Positions 1-9,659 of a stretch of DNA of 16,365 bases are shown piece by piece. Numbering within the stretch: the first letter of the stretch is position 1; each line of letters starts with the position of its first letter. The position numbers and the translations under genes were made by a program. The notes beneath the pieces were generated by a model. It ran no database searches. It saw only the letters and a list, made by a program, of their open reading frames with translations, and was not told the DNA's origin. This DNA is from Smittium culicis (Eukaryota > Kickxellomycota > Harpellomycetes > Harpellales > Legeriomycetaceae): positions 34,902 through 51,266 of the forward strand of contig LSSN01000283.1 of NCBI GenBank assembly GCA_001970855.1, in the 5' to 3' direction.

Positions 1-14
1 AAAAAAAAAAAAAA
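1..14. repeat. Poly(A) run at window edge
   Basis: The window opens with 14 consecutive A. On the minus strand this is a T run downstream of the partial gene at 204-531. It could be a pyrimidine tract in an intron or simply a homopolymer. Nothing more can be said. Confidence 0.6.
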
Positions 15-203
15 GCGAGCTATGCTAATCGTTGCGTTTTGATTTTGCATTTTCTGCACTGCTGCGTTTCGGACATAAAGCACAGTAGAGGCAAGCAGCA
101 ACCTAACCCTATTATTTTTTTTTTTAAATAAGTGTATGTTACGCATGAGTTAAAAAATAAAAAAAGGAGAATGGGAGGGAGGAAAGGAGAGGAGAGGACT
201 AAC

Positions 204-531
204 CGCAAACGGGATTCCGTAGTGGATGGTAGACACGTTGCCATTCGTGATCTTTATTATCGATGCATATTCCGCTTCCATCGGCTCTTACTAGCAGCGG
301 GTTCCTGTAGCCGCTGCTTGTTGATCCTCTGGGGTTGCTCGGTCGATATAATGTATCGTCGCTACCTTTCGCTGCTGGCTCTGCACATTGCAGCTCGATC
401 GGCGTTGCTGAGCCTGAGCTTGATATCTGCTCAGCTTTCAATGCGCCGATCGGCATCGCAGCTCCATCCACGCTGCCGTATGTGGCTATTTCGTTTATTT
501 GGTTCGATTCAATTGCATTCTTGTTATCCAT
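204..531 (-). CDS. First coding exon of an unrecognised protein (partial; continues off the left edge)
   Basis: The minus strand is open from an ATG at 531 (start MDNKNAIESNQ, context aaaacaATGg) to a TAG at 199-201. The frame also extends a few codons upstream without another ATG. The stretch is clearly richer in G+C than its flanks and encodes about 109 residues of mixed composition. It is hydrophilic, rich in Ser/Gly/Asn/Pro, with no membrane segment; it ends ..DHEWQRVYHPLRNPVC. Just before the stop the sequence reads GCG|GTTAGT, a plausible splice donor with the exon ending at 204. It is followed by a pyrimidine-rich stretch and candidate acceptors near 109 or 103 (ATAATAG, GGTTAG). More than one frame is possible in 1-102, so the second exon cannot be fixed. 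I do not recognise the family. The opposite-strand frame 132-647 is taken as its shadow. Confidence 0.45.
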
Positions 532-655
532 TGTTTTTATTAATATTGCGATACTCAAATTATTATGTGAATAGGTCTATGGTTCTTTTATTTTTTGTGA
601 TGAATGATTTATTTTATTTCTCTATATGGTTAAAAATGTTTGCATGATATACCGG

Positions 656-679
656 TTGCTGTTGTTGTTGTTGTTGTTG
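656..679. repeat. (TTG)n / (CAA)n trinucleotide repeat
   Basis: About eight TTG units on the plus strand, one changed to CTG. On the minus strand this is a CAA run roughly 125 nt upstream of the ATG at 531. It therefore probably lies in the 5' leader or promoter of that partial gene. Confidence 0.75.
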
Positions 680-2340
680 TATTTGTCTGTTGTTATTAAG
701 CTTTTGAAATATACGTATACGTTGATTGAGAGCGTTTAATATTTTACTGATAGCTTTTAGAAAAAAGATCGGCGATGATGTTGATTAAAGAAAAAGTGCT
801 GAAACAAAAAAAAAAAATTGAATTTTGTGTATCTATTATTTATACCGTTTACTTTCCGCTTTTTTAAAAAAATGCAAGAGAAAATAACGGTCTGTTACTT
901 AAAGCTACGCATATTTATGAGCTAACTAATTTTATGGCTAATTAATACTACTTTTAAAAAGCACATAACAAATTTCATAAAAATTAAAAATTAAAAAATC
1001 ACATGAATAAATAAATGTGATTGGCTAAATTATAAAATATATATCCGAAACTTAGTCTGGAACGAATTTTTTTGAGGCTTAAAAAGGTAGCCTCGTAAAA
1101 TACAATTTAATTTGTATTTCTAGTTTGCTGATAAAATAAAGACGCTGAAGAAAATCTTCTTGTAGATTAAAGTCTATAGATCCCAGCTATTTTTTTTATT
1201 TACTAGTAAAAAGAATAACCTGGCTCATAAATATATTGGTATATTAATATTCATATCTACTATTAAATTGGATACGCTTAGGCACCCTATATTATAATCG
1301 AATTAGTATACATCCGCACATTAAACACAATATCACAGCTTCGACGTAACATTACACGGCCTTCAGTCAACATTATTTTTTGGTACAGCCATGGTAGAAA
1401 AAAATGTCAATTTAGTCGCATTTTGAGCTATTTACTCAGAAAAAAAAAAAAAAGCTTTATAATTTATCAATAGATAGTTATATTCCATACAAGATATTAG
1501 TTCAAAGGTCATCTTTGAGCTGTAGTAGGAATATAAACAGTCCAAATGAAAAATACCACTCATTACCTTTTATTTTACCTCTTTAGTTATGGTTTTCTAT
1601 AAGCGACTTTGCTATACCTACTCGAAACACAAGAAAAATTGATATCTTCGGTTTCTACTATACATACTCTATGAACAGTATAACCTATATGCTTATCGCC
1701 ATATTAAGCAACAGGATGTGTTAGGAAACCTAAAAAGAAGATTAAACAGCACACACACCTCAATCCAAATCTAAGATCATATACATTCACTTGCCACACA
1801 TTTAAAATATATAAATAAAAAATATGTGTGCATAGATCGTGGCAACTACACTGTTCGTCATGCCCCTTGATCATATGATATACGTATTTATTCGCATATT
1901 TTCCCATCTGTGGCTCTATATAAATCATTTCATACACTAATTGCCAAACTAATCTAGATAGCATCAAAGAGCCTCATTTAGCAGCATCCATTGTAACCAA
2001 ATATTCCTAGAAATATTTATGTGATAAATACGATGAAGCCCTTCCGAACTCATTGATTTCTCGTGCAAATCGCACAAATTTCTGCAATTTTAATCCATCT
2101 CCCTAAGAAAACAGAAAACACTGCGGCCTTATATTTTTAGATAGCTGCTTTAAAATTTTAAATAAATTAGTCTCCATTCATCTCCTTCCCTTTTAACATT
2201 AAAACGAAAGAAAAATTGAATATTGAAAATTGAATAAAAAAAGTATGTTTATAACGTGTTACAGAATTTGTTGAAAATATCAATAAACTAAAAAAGCTCT
2301 AGTATATATCTATTAGCGATTTGAATATATCGAATTAAAA
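680..2340. other. Intergenic region without recognisable genes
   Basis: AT-rich DNA between the partial left gene and the 3' end of DET1. Open frames here (for example 1704-1967 minus) are short, low in coding character and match nothing I know. It should hold the promoter of the left gene and the DET1 terminator, since both genes read leftward. I see no tRNA, rRNA or clear mobile element. Confidence 0.55.
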
Positions 2341-2361
2341 TAATAGTAATAATAATAATAA
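2341..2361. repeat. (TAA)n trinucleotide repeat directly after the DET1 stop
   Basis: An imperfect TAA run on the plus strand (ATT on the minus strand) that abuts the DET1 TGA codon at 2362-2364. The mature 3' UTR would begin with it. Confidence 0.75.
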
Positions 2362-5080
2362 TCAATTTCTATAATGTATGTTTGTATAAACTTGCGTGTC
2401 ATAGCCGAAATCGTACCCACCGCTTGAAGCGAAGTTTGTGGACGTACTGATGAATAGGGGTAAATACGGATGAGCTATATAATGAACATGAAACAGATTC
2501 TCTCGTAAGCTTTGTCTCTCTGCAGCTAATGATACTCTGTTTGACCTGCTGTTAGATATCCCATTCTGGCCAGATTCGCCAGACTCGTCAATACCGCTTA
2601 AATCGCTTCTTGATCGGTCTCTATCGGTTGATTGCGCGTTTATATCACTAGCTTCGCCCCCAAAAACAAAGCTGAATTCAGGGGAGTTCTCTTTTGGAGA
2701 AACTAAAAATTTTAACTGTCCACTTGAACGGTCATAAAATCGTAAAGCACAATTGCTATTAATTAGTCTATTCCTGACTATAGAATTCCGAACTTTGTGG
2801 TTTAGTGTAAATAGACTAAAGTCAAAGTATGGCGATTCTACTTGGATTTGTGGAGCAAATGGCAGTACATTGACGGCCCTTTTCAGAGCTTTTTGAGGCC
2901 CCCCAATCCTTTCAATTGACGTAGATGCTCCCTCAGTTGTAAATATATCTGAAAAATATTGGTCATTTCCAACAGTAGACGAAATATTCCCAATATCAGA
3001 ATTGTAACTAAGTGAAGACATTTTACTATATAGCTCATCGAACTTTTGCGCAAATAATACGCCGAATTTTGTAGAAAGGTTATCATAAACTCCGAGAACT
3101 TTTGAAGATTTAAAGTCATAAAACATAAATACAGTAAGAGACGCAGAAGTTGATCCAACTGTTAGTTGTTGTCTGGCGATAACGTGGGGAAGAATTCCAA
3201 ACTTTAGCAAAAGCAAAGATTCCGATACAAATTGGCTTTTCCATAACAAAAGACTATCGTACTTTGAAATAATTCTGTAAAAAATCTGTAACGAAAGAAG
3301 TCTAGGTAGTTTTAATTAAAAAAATAAAACCCAGAGAGGGACATTAATACATTTTATTACAATAAATAATTATATAGCGTTGTTTTTGCGATACAGAAAA
3401 AGAGATAGTGAAGAGAAAACTTACGGGTCACTTTGGGAAAGACATTGTTTGTATAAAAACGTATACATTTTTTGTTTGAGCCCAGTTAATATCGGGGTAG
3501 AAGAAGAGTTAATATTTTGGTGTGTAGGGAAAATGATGTCATACCGAGAGAAAAAGCTAGTTTCGCTGTTTTGTAAAAAACTTAAAATATTTGGTTCTGG
3601 GTTTCCCGAGTCCTGCTAAGTAATACGGAAGTAATAGAAAATTTGAGAAAAAAATATAAAAAAATGATTGAAATATGTTTTGTATTAGAAAATAAAAAAA
3701 TTACTGCTGAAGCGCGGGAGTTTATTGGAGATAGTTCAAGGTAGTTTTGAAATCTGCTAGCGTAAAGCACTCTTCTTCTTTGAGAAGCTCTTTCTAATGG
3801 CTCGTTATTTACAAGGGAGCTTTCATCAGCAGAGATATTTTGGGCAATTATATTTGATCTTCGTCTTTTCCCGAGTAATCTTTTAGCGGAAGAGTTTTTA
3901 TTTTCGTTTTTTGATAGGCAATTGGATATTAAGAATTCGTCATCAGGGAGGAGATACTGACCAATATCTACTTCTTGTATTAGAGTTCCATTTGGCTAAA
4001 GCGAAGAGAATAAAATCTAGTTAGTAATGGATAAAGAAGATAAGAAGAGAAATAGAGTTTAATTTGGTGGGGATGATTACCAATATTTTAAAGATATGCA
4101 GTGTTTGGTATTTGATTGATAAAATGCTAAATAAATTTTCATATAGGCTAAATCCGTTATGGTTGTAAAGGTGGATTAAATCGGCTTCAAATGTTTTTTT
4201 AAAAGCGATCTATTGATATATGATATTGACAATAATGGGTTAATAATGAAGAAAAAAAATTGGGGGAGTACTTTGGAAGGGAATGCTTACTTTACCGGTT
4301 CTAATTTCTATTACAAAAATAACGTAGTTTTCTAGTTGGAAAGAGCCAGGAATAGAGCCGATTGGCTCCCTTGGCAACCCTTCATAGTGGCTGGAGCCTG
4401 CTACAATAATCTAGAGTTTAGTGGTAGTAAAAATCGAATTAGAGAAAATAGAAGAGGGATAAACAAGTCCAGTGAAAAGAAGTTGGGTCATGATATAAGA
4501 ATTCATAGAAATGGAAGGTGAATAGAATTTGTACATACATGATTATTTCCTTTGGCAAACAAGCAAAAGTCTTTACAAATTTTTTGAGATTCTTTAAGGA
4601 AATCTGCGTCCCATAATGGGATAAACATATCAGAAAATCTAAGAGTAGAGAATGATGGTTAGACATAAAAAAAGGTAAGCTAATTCTGGGGACAGTTGTA
4701 AAGGTAAGAAGCATCAAACCTATTATCTTCGAACCTGCAAGAGGCTTTGGTGAAGGCTTTATTTAATTTAAAAATAGCTAGGCCGCGCAGATTGCTTTTT
4801 ACTCCGATTAGGTACTAAAGAAATGATGTATGTATATAGGAATAGTAAAGGAATTAAGAAATGTAGGGACAGTAAAGCTTTTGGGAGGGATTAATACCTT
4901 TCCGTCGGGAGAGAATCTTCTCCATAGGATGTCGTTAGTCTGGATCTTGAAAGCAGACTGGTTTGGGTAAATGAATTTGTATGCATCGAGATTCTTTCTG
5001 TTTCTCGAGTTGGAAAAAGTTAAACTAGATTTTCTGGAGTGTAAATAAGCTTGTAAATTGTTATATTTGTCTTTGTTCAT
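2362..5080 (-). CDS. DET1: DET1 (De-etiolated-1) homologue, complete, 8 exons
   Basis: Exons (minus): 5080-4898, 4814-4720, 4638-4539, 4410-4291, 4209-4081, 3995-3705, 3612-3425, 3274-2362. All phases agree, giving 672 residues plus TGA (human DET1 is about 550). The start is the first in-frame ATG after an upstream TGA. Family signatures are readable along the whole length: RRFSPDGK|YLIG at 54-65, HIIVAGSS at 126-133, VIEIRTGK at 159-166, NHNGFSLYENLFSILSI with TLHIFKI at about 185-208, NGTLIQEVDIG at 211-221, GLKQKMYTFLYK near 350-361, LLWKSQ at 378-383, SPYFDFSLF at 516-524, RFYDRSSGQLKF at 547-558 and HPYLPLFIS at 637-645. In animals and plants DET1 is a nuclear beta-propeller-like adaptor that joins DDB1, DDA1 and COP1 in a CUL4 ubiquitin ligase; that role here is inferred. 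An extra Ser/Asp/Arg-rich stretch lies at about 561-627. The gene diverges from MAD1. Confidence 0.9.
3275..3424 (-). other. DET1 intron 7 with two acceptors 11 nt apart
   Basis: The donor is CCC|GTAAGT. Two CAG acceptors follow one another: TTACAG ending at 3286 and TTTACAG ending at 3275. Only the second joins in frame (CC+A = Pro369, then IISKYDSLLLWKSQ). The first would shift the frame. At 150 nt this is the longest intron of the gene. Confidence 0.75.
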
Positions 5081-6151
5081 TATTTTTGAGTGTGATATGG
5101 CGGCAGTTAAAAATACAGTGGTGAGAGTTAAGTCTTTAAAGAAGAATACATTGAGCTGGAAAGGCTGTTTTTCTCAGAATATTTTGCAATTAATGTCTGT
5201 CCGCCTCTCAACTGTCCATATCCGCCGCCAATAAATCCTAGCCAATAATACTCACTCAGAACTTTATACCCATAAAACCAACTCTATTTCTGCTGAACAA
5301 ATAAGCATAGAGGCTCTATTGGCCACCGCCACTAGCGATTCCGACGCACCCGTCCAATTCGTAGCCAATGGATGTGCGTAAACTTATTGCTGGCGTAACA
5401 AATAGCTGCAAATTTTTATTAGGCGCAAAAACAAGATGACGAATGAGTTGGCTTTCCTACCACACTTTGCTTATAAATTAAAAACTATTTCCCTTATATC
5501 CCAATTTTCGCCAGTTTATCCCTCACAGTGCATAAAATATATACCTACCACAAAAACCCCTTATATTATAGCAATTGGCAGCTAGAGTGTATGTGTATAC
5601 TCATTGTTCAATAAACCTAACCATCAGCGCACTCTGAGTCAAGAAAGCGCTAGAATCATACAGCTATATCGCTTGGCTGCACAGCATTACAGCGCTTATT
5701 TTGTAAGCTACTGTGAGCATTGATATTCTATGTGGTAGGAATAGTATCTAGATAAGCATATCAGGACACTAAGTGAGCGACGCTTTGTCCTGGCTGATGC
5801 TGGCCATATATTAGATATATCTCGAGTTGAAATGTTCTCCACAGCTAATTATACACATTTAAAAAGCATAAAGTGCTTCATCGTGTATTGATCTTTGAAT
5901 CATGTTCAGCCAATAGCGACGCCGATACTACTCATCGCTGAATTCGGCTTAGCCATTGGCTTGAAAATTTCAGCTGATGTCTAAATGCTGTAAAAAAAGC
6001 AGTTTTGGTGTTCCAGCTTAGCCACTAAACGCTCACCAAAGTTAAATCAAATTCTAAGCGATATGTTTATCTGCTCCCAAAGTCAAGTTTTATTTATTTT
6101 TTCGCTTGTTAAAATCTTCATCGCCTCATCACTTTGTATACTTCCCATAAC

Positions 6152-6176
6152 ATATATATATTAATATTATATATAT
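6152..6176. repeat. AT palindrome upstream of MAD1
   Basis: An alternating TA tract on both sides of a central TAATATTA, nearly self-complementary over 25 nt and about 70-90 nt before the MAD1 ATG. It could form a hairpin or cruciform, or supply TATA-like promoter sequence. Confidence 0.5.
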
Positions 6177-6226
6177 TGTATACCTATCTCACAATATAAT
6201 TCTCCATCTATTCTTCAATCATCCCT

Positions 6227-6236
6227 CCCCCCCCCC
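6227..6236 (+). promoter_or_regulatory. C10 run in a pyrimidine tract just before the MAD1 start
   Basis: A C/T-rich stretch from about 6200 ends in ten C, then AATTATAG and the ATG at 6245. CT-rich blocks are common near fungal transcription starts. Equally, pyrimidine tract plus ATAG resembles a splice acceptor, which would mean a 5' UTR intron or an upstream exon. Confidence 0.4.
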
Positions 6237-6244
6237 AATTATAG

Positions 6245-9200
6245 ATGTACCATCACGATAAAGCCTCACTTTCAAACGAAAATGCCCCCCCTCCCCAGAC
6301 ATCAATCCCCTCTAGAAATCCTCCTCCCCCTCAGAATCCCAGCTTTCATCCGAAACAAACCCCTCTCCCATCATCCCGTCGCAGTAGACTCGCCAGAGAG
6401 CTGCTGAGTAATCAAAAAGATGCCCCAAACTCCTCTTTGAAAATTCCCAACATTCCCCCCTCCACAATTATTAGAAATCGTTTTAACCATCTACTAAATG
6501 GTACATCCTCAATTAGCCAAAACTCTGCTAAAAGGGTTTGTTTTTTTTTCCCTTTTAAAACCACTCCCTTTTATACCGCTTCAATAATTTATTCAGTATC
6601 TCCTAATTATTCTCCTTTTTTTTAATAATCTATTATTTAATCCTTTTTACTGACCAATAATATATATAACAATAGAAAAGATTGATTTTAAATCCTAACG
6701 ACATCCCTTCTCTTAGCCACGATTTACACACTCCAATAAGGCCCAAAAATGATAATCATTTAGAAACAAACTTTTTTAGCAGCATCTTTGAAAAACGTGC
6801 CAATTTGCTAAACGAAAACCCTCTGATCAATCCTGTATTTGACACCCCTCTTAACAGAGGCTTCTCTGATAATGATAACTCGAACTTATCCAATTCCCCA
6901 ATTGTTCGCAACCGCTCTCCTCCAACTGGGCCCTTTCCTCAAATTAACAATAATCCTCAAACCTATACCCCTTCAAATGAAAACGAGTATGATTGGGACT
7001 CGGATAACAAAATCCTAAAAACTCCTTTAAACCTCAGAAGCAAAACAGCTACAAAAGCAATCGATTCTATTGCTCGCCCTGGCTCCGCTATTAGAAAAAT
7101 GCTCGACGATTCACTAAAAGAGTCCCAAAGAATTTCTGAACTTGAAAAAGCTCGACAACAAGCCAATAAAGCTTCTTATGAAAATAAAAGATTATCTCTA
7201 GAACTCAAAAAATCTAAATTAGAACATGATTCCATTGTCGCTGAACTCAGAAATAAACTTGATTCCCGCGATAAAAAAATTGACACCTTAGAAAAAGAAA
7301 GAGACTGGCTCTTCAATAAGGAAAAATCTGCTTCCGAATCTTTAAAGCTTGCTGAAGATAACAATTCATCCTCCAAAAAAAACTATGAAAATATTATCTC
7401 GCAACTTAAAGATCATATAAATGACGAGAATGAGCTAAGAATTGAGCAAGAACAAAAATTTGAAACCGACAGATCAAACTTCATTAGCCAAGTTAACAAC
7501 CTCGAGCTCCGCTTAGTTAAAGTCGAAAAATATAAATCTTTAATGGAAAAACAGCTTTGCTCTATAATTTTAAATTCTGACAATAGCCTCGACCCATCTA
7601 CTGTTTCTTCCTTCGGTTGGCAGAAGATTGTTGAAACAATTCAAGAAGTTATATCTTCAAAAAACCTACAAATCTCTAAACTAAAAATTCACTCCTCTGC
7701 TAGTACCCAATTTGACCCCTCGGATGATCAAGTTCTAAAGGATTTACAAGATTTTTATAACTCAGCTAACAACTCCCCCATTATAGCCAAATCTATTTCG
7801 TACATACAATACCTCAAAAAGCAAATCGAATTTTTTGAAAGAGAAACCTCCACCACTTTATCTGAATCAAATAAATTGAAAATTGAAAACGACTCCCTCA
7901 AAAATTCTCTAATATCTCTTAAACACCAGGTCGACGACGTCAACCTCATCAAAGAGCGCAACCTCGATCTCGAATCTAAACTGTCTAGACTAGAGCATAC
8001 ACAGCTAGAACTCGCTAAGCTTGAGGCCGAATATAAAACATTACTCCAAGAACAAGAAAGATGGTACTTTTTTCCTTATAACTTTCATTTCTTATTTTTT
8101 ATTCTCTTTTCTAACGACATTAATCCTTATTCTGCTAAATCTTTATATTTTTTTATTGCTCTCTTAAGGAACTCAATGTTTAAAAATGAACCCGAAAACG
8201 ATATTTCAAACGATATTACTTCTCCATACCAAGCTGCTAATTTAGTTCTCAATCTTAGAAATGAGCTAGCTAAACAAAATGAAAAACTTGGTGAGCTTAG
8301 CGCAAAAAATTCTTTGTATTCATCGCAACTAATTGAATGTGAAGCTAAAATCGATGATTTAAATGAACTGGTATCAAATCTTGAAACAAAATTAATTGAT
8401 ACCACCAACAAGTTGATAAGATCAGAAAAGTCTAAAGCTGGTACCATTCGCGAAGTCAGCACTCTAAAAGCCCAACTGGACTCTTATGACTTTGAAGAGG
8501 CACATATGATGAAAGGAAACTATGACACAGTTAAAGCAGATCGAATTAAACACTTGAAAGATCATATTTATAATCAACAATTACACATAATGGAGCTCGA
8601 AAAGTCAATGGAGCTAGAATATTTGAATAAACTAAATTTAACCCCTGAAGAACTTGAAGACCTCAAAAAAAGAGTTCTCTTTTCTAGTCAAGTTAAAGAC
8701 AACTTAGTCAAATCTCACAACTCAGTAACTGAATTTGAAACAAACAGCAACATTTTAGAGCTCCAAACTCAGTACGACAAAGCTTTATCACAATCAATCC
8801 AACACCAAGAAACTATAAAACAACTAACCCTAGAAAAATCTAACCTATCCCGTGAATTAGAAACTGCTGACAAGCAACTAGCAATTCTAGAGTATAGGGT
8901 TGGAAAAGGCGACCATAACCCAGAAACAACCCGCGTTCTTATGCTTGCCGACAACCCATCCTCCAGAGATTATGCGATAAGAAAAGAGCGTCTTGAAAAC
9001 TTAAAAGAAGAAAACTCTCAGCTTCTAGAACAACTAAAAACTGCACTAGACACTCTTTCAAAGTACTCTAATTCTGCACAAACCATTAACAGCACTCATG
9101 AAACAAATGTCTCAAATAATGAACTAGACTTATCATTGAACCCGACCACCTATGATAACGTTATTCAATCAAAAGATGAAATAAAACCATTAGATTCTGG

Positions 9201-9618
9201 ATTATTTAAAACTATTTCTAATCTAAAAGCTGACAATAAAGCCTTAATAGACAAACTTGCTAACTCTAAAATCGCCATTAAACGACTAAAAGAAGTATGG
9301 CGTGCTAAGGCTTTAGAGCTAAGAGAAGCTGTTTGTTCGTTACTAGGATACCAAGTAGACTTCTTGGAAAATGGAAGAGTTCGGTTGACTTCGATTTACG
9401 CAGAAAGTAACATGAACTCTTTTCTATTCAGTTCAAACTCTCATAACAAAGGAACAATTGAGCTTCTTGGAGGCGGCAATAAAGACTACCTAACTAGCGT
9501 TCAGGCTGATATTAGGTACTGGGTCTCCGAACAAGGCAGCATACCTGCGTTTCTGGCTTCGACAACCCTCCAACTTTTTGAAAAAAATCCTACACAAACT
9601 CAAAATCCCCCATTGTAA
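6245..9618 (+). CDS. MAD1: MAD1, spindle assembly checkpoint protein, complete, 3 exons
   Basis: Exons 6245-6535, 6676-8063 and 8169-9618; 1042 residues plus TAA. A stop codon immediately precedes the ATG. Residues 1-230 are disordered and rich in Pro/Asn/Ser. A long, interrupted coiled coil runs from about 235 to 925. The Mad2-interaction segment reads RVLMLADNPSSRD at 815-827, matching the K-V-L-H-M-x-x-N-P-x-S pattern of animal Mad1. RLK at 932-934 in IKRLKEVW is the conserved Bub1-contact motif. The C-terminal RWD-like domain follows, with LLGYQVDF, RLTSIYAE (965-972) and a final SIPAFLASTTLQLF. Known family role: Mad1 scaffolds Mad2 at unattached kinetochores and catalyses formation of closed Mad2 to inhibit Cdc20-APC/C; in interphase it sits at nuclear pores. 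It is longer than human MAD1 (718) mainly at the N terminus. The exon 1/2 join creates a basic KRKR (96-99), a possible nuclear localisation signal. Confidence 0.95.
6536..6675 (+). other. MAD1 intron 1
   Basis: Phase-0 intron of 140 nt: AAAAGG|GTTTGT ... ACAATAG|AAAAGA. A CTGAC branch-point-like motif lies about 25 nt before the acceptor. The frame downstream starts with AAA AGA TTG; no ATG exists there, so exon 2 cannot be an independent start. The alternative AG at 6680 would shift frame and stop quickly. Confidence 0.8.
8064..8168 (+). other. MAD1 intron 2, stop-free and a multiple of three
   Basis: 105 nt: AGATG|GTACTT ... CTCTTAAG|GAAC, with CTAAC at 8111-8115 and a T-rich 3' end. It contains no in-frame stop, so the unspliced frame reads through and would add 35 mostly aromatic and hydrophobic residues inside the coiled coil. 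Removing it rebuilds Trp560 (TG|G) and a hydrophilic sequence on both sides, as expected of Mad1. Confidence 0.8.
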
Positions 9619-9647
9619 CTTTAACTTTGACTTTTAGCTTAAATATA

Positions 9648-9653
9648 AATAAA
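9648..9653 (+). terminator. Candidate MAD1 polyadenylation signal
   Basis: AATAAA 30 nt after the MAD1 stop codon in an AT-rich 3' flank. The position fits, but the hexamer is common in DNA of this composition. Confidence 0.45.
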
Positions 9654-9659
9654 ATATCA

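Larger units (their letters stand above)
5081..6244. promoter_or_regulatory. Divergent DET1-MAD1 intergenic region with CCAAT cluster
   Basis: 1164 bp between the two start codons, which point away from each other. CCAAT occurs at 5228, 5242, 5354, 5365 and 5910, and ATTGG at 5318, 5574 and 5955. There are two AGCGCT palindromes at 5646 and 5691. No convincing ORF is present, and base composition is more balanced than in the right part of the window. A shared or overlapping promoter is inferred. CCAAT pentamers are the known core of HAP/NF-Y sites, but binding is unproven. Confidence 0.5.

Noticed and set aside
1..108. CRKCK-containing second exon suggesting a DHHC palmitoyltransferase for the left gene
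   Set aside because: The motif stops before the required H-C-x-x-C/DHHC residues, the first exon has no membrane segments, and two other frames are equally possible.
132..647. 171-codon plus-strand ORF
   Set aside because: It overlaps the minus-strand exon at 204-531, which has more natural amino-acid composition and splice signals; the plus frame is rich in Leu/Arg/Ser/Cys as expected of an antisense shadow.
1074..1094. GAGGCT/AGCCTC hairpin
   Set aside because: Only six base pairs with a 9-nt loop in AT-rich DNA and not linked to any gene end.
1704..1967. 87-codon minus ORF
   Set aside because: Low coding character, no family resemblance and no splice context; probably chance.
2362..3249. 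Reading the DET1 C-terminal part as a DmX/Rav1 WD40 protein because of HPYLPLFIS
   Set aside because: The upstream blocks (SPYFDFSLF, RFYDRSSGQLKF) and all upstream exons match DET1 instead.
3380..3619. 79-codon plus ORF
   Set aside because: Antisense to DET1 exon 7 and introns 6 and 7.
4439..4717. 92-codon minus ORF
   Set aside because: Wrong frame across DET1 introns 2 and 3 and exon 3; the conserved frame is the one used in the exon model.
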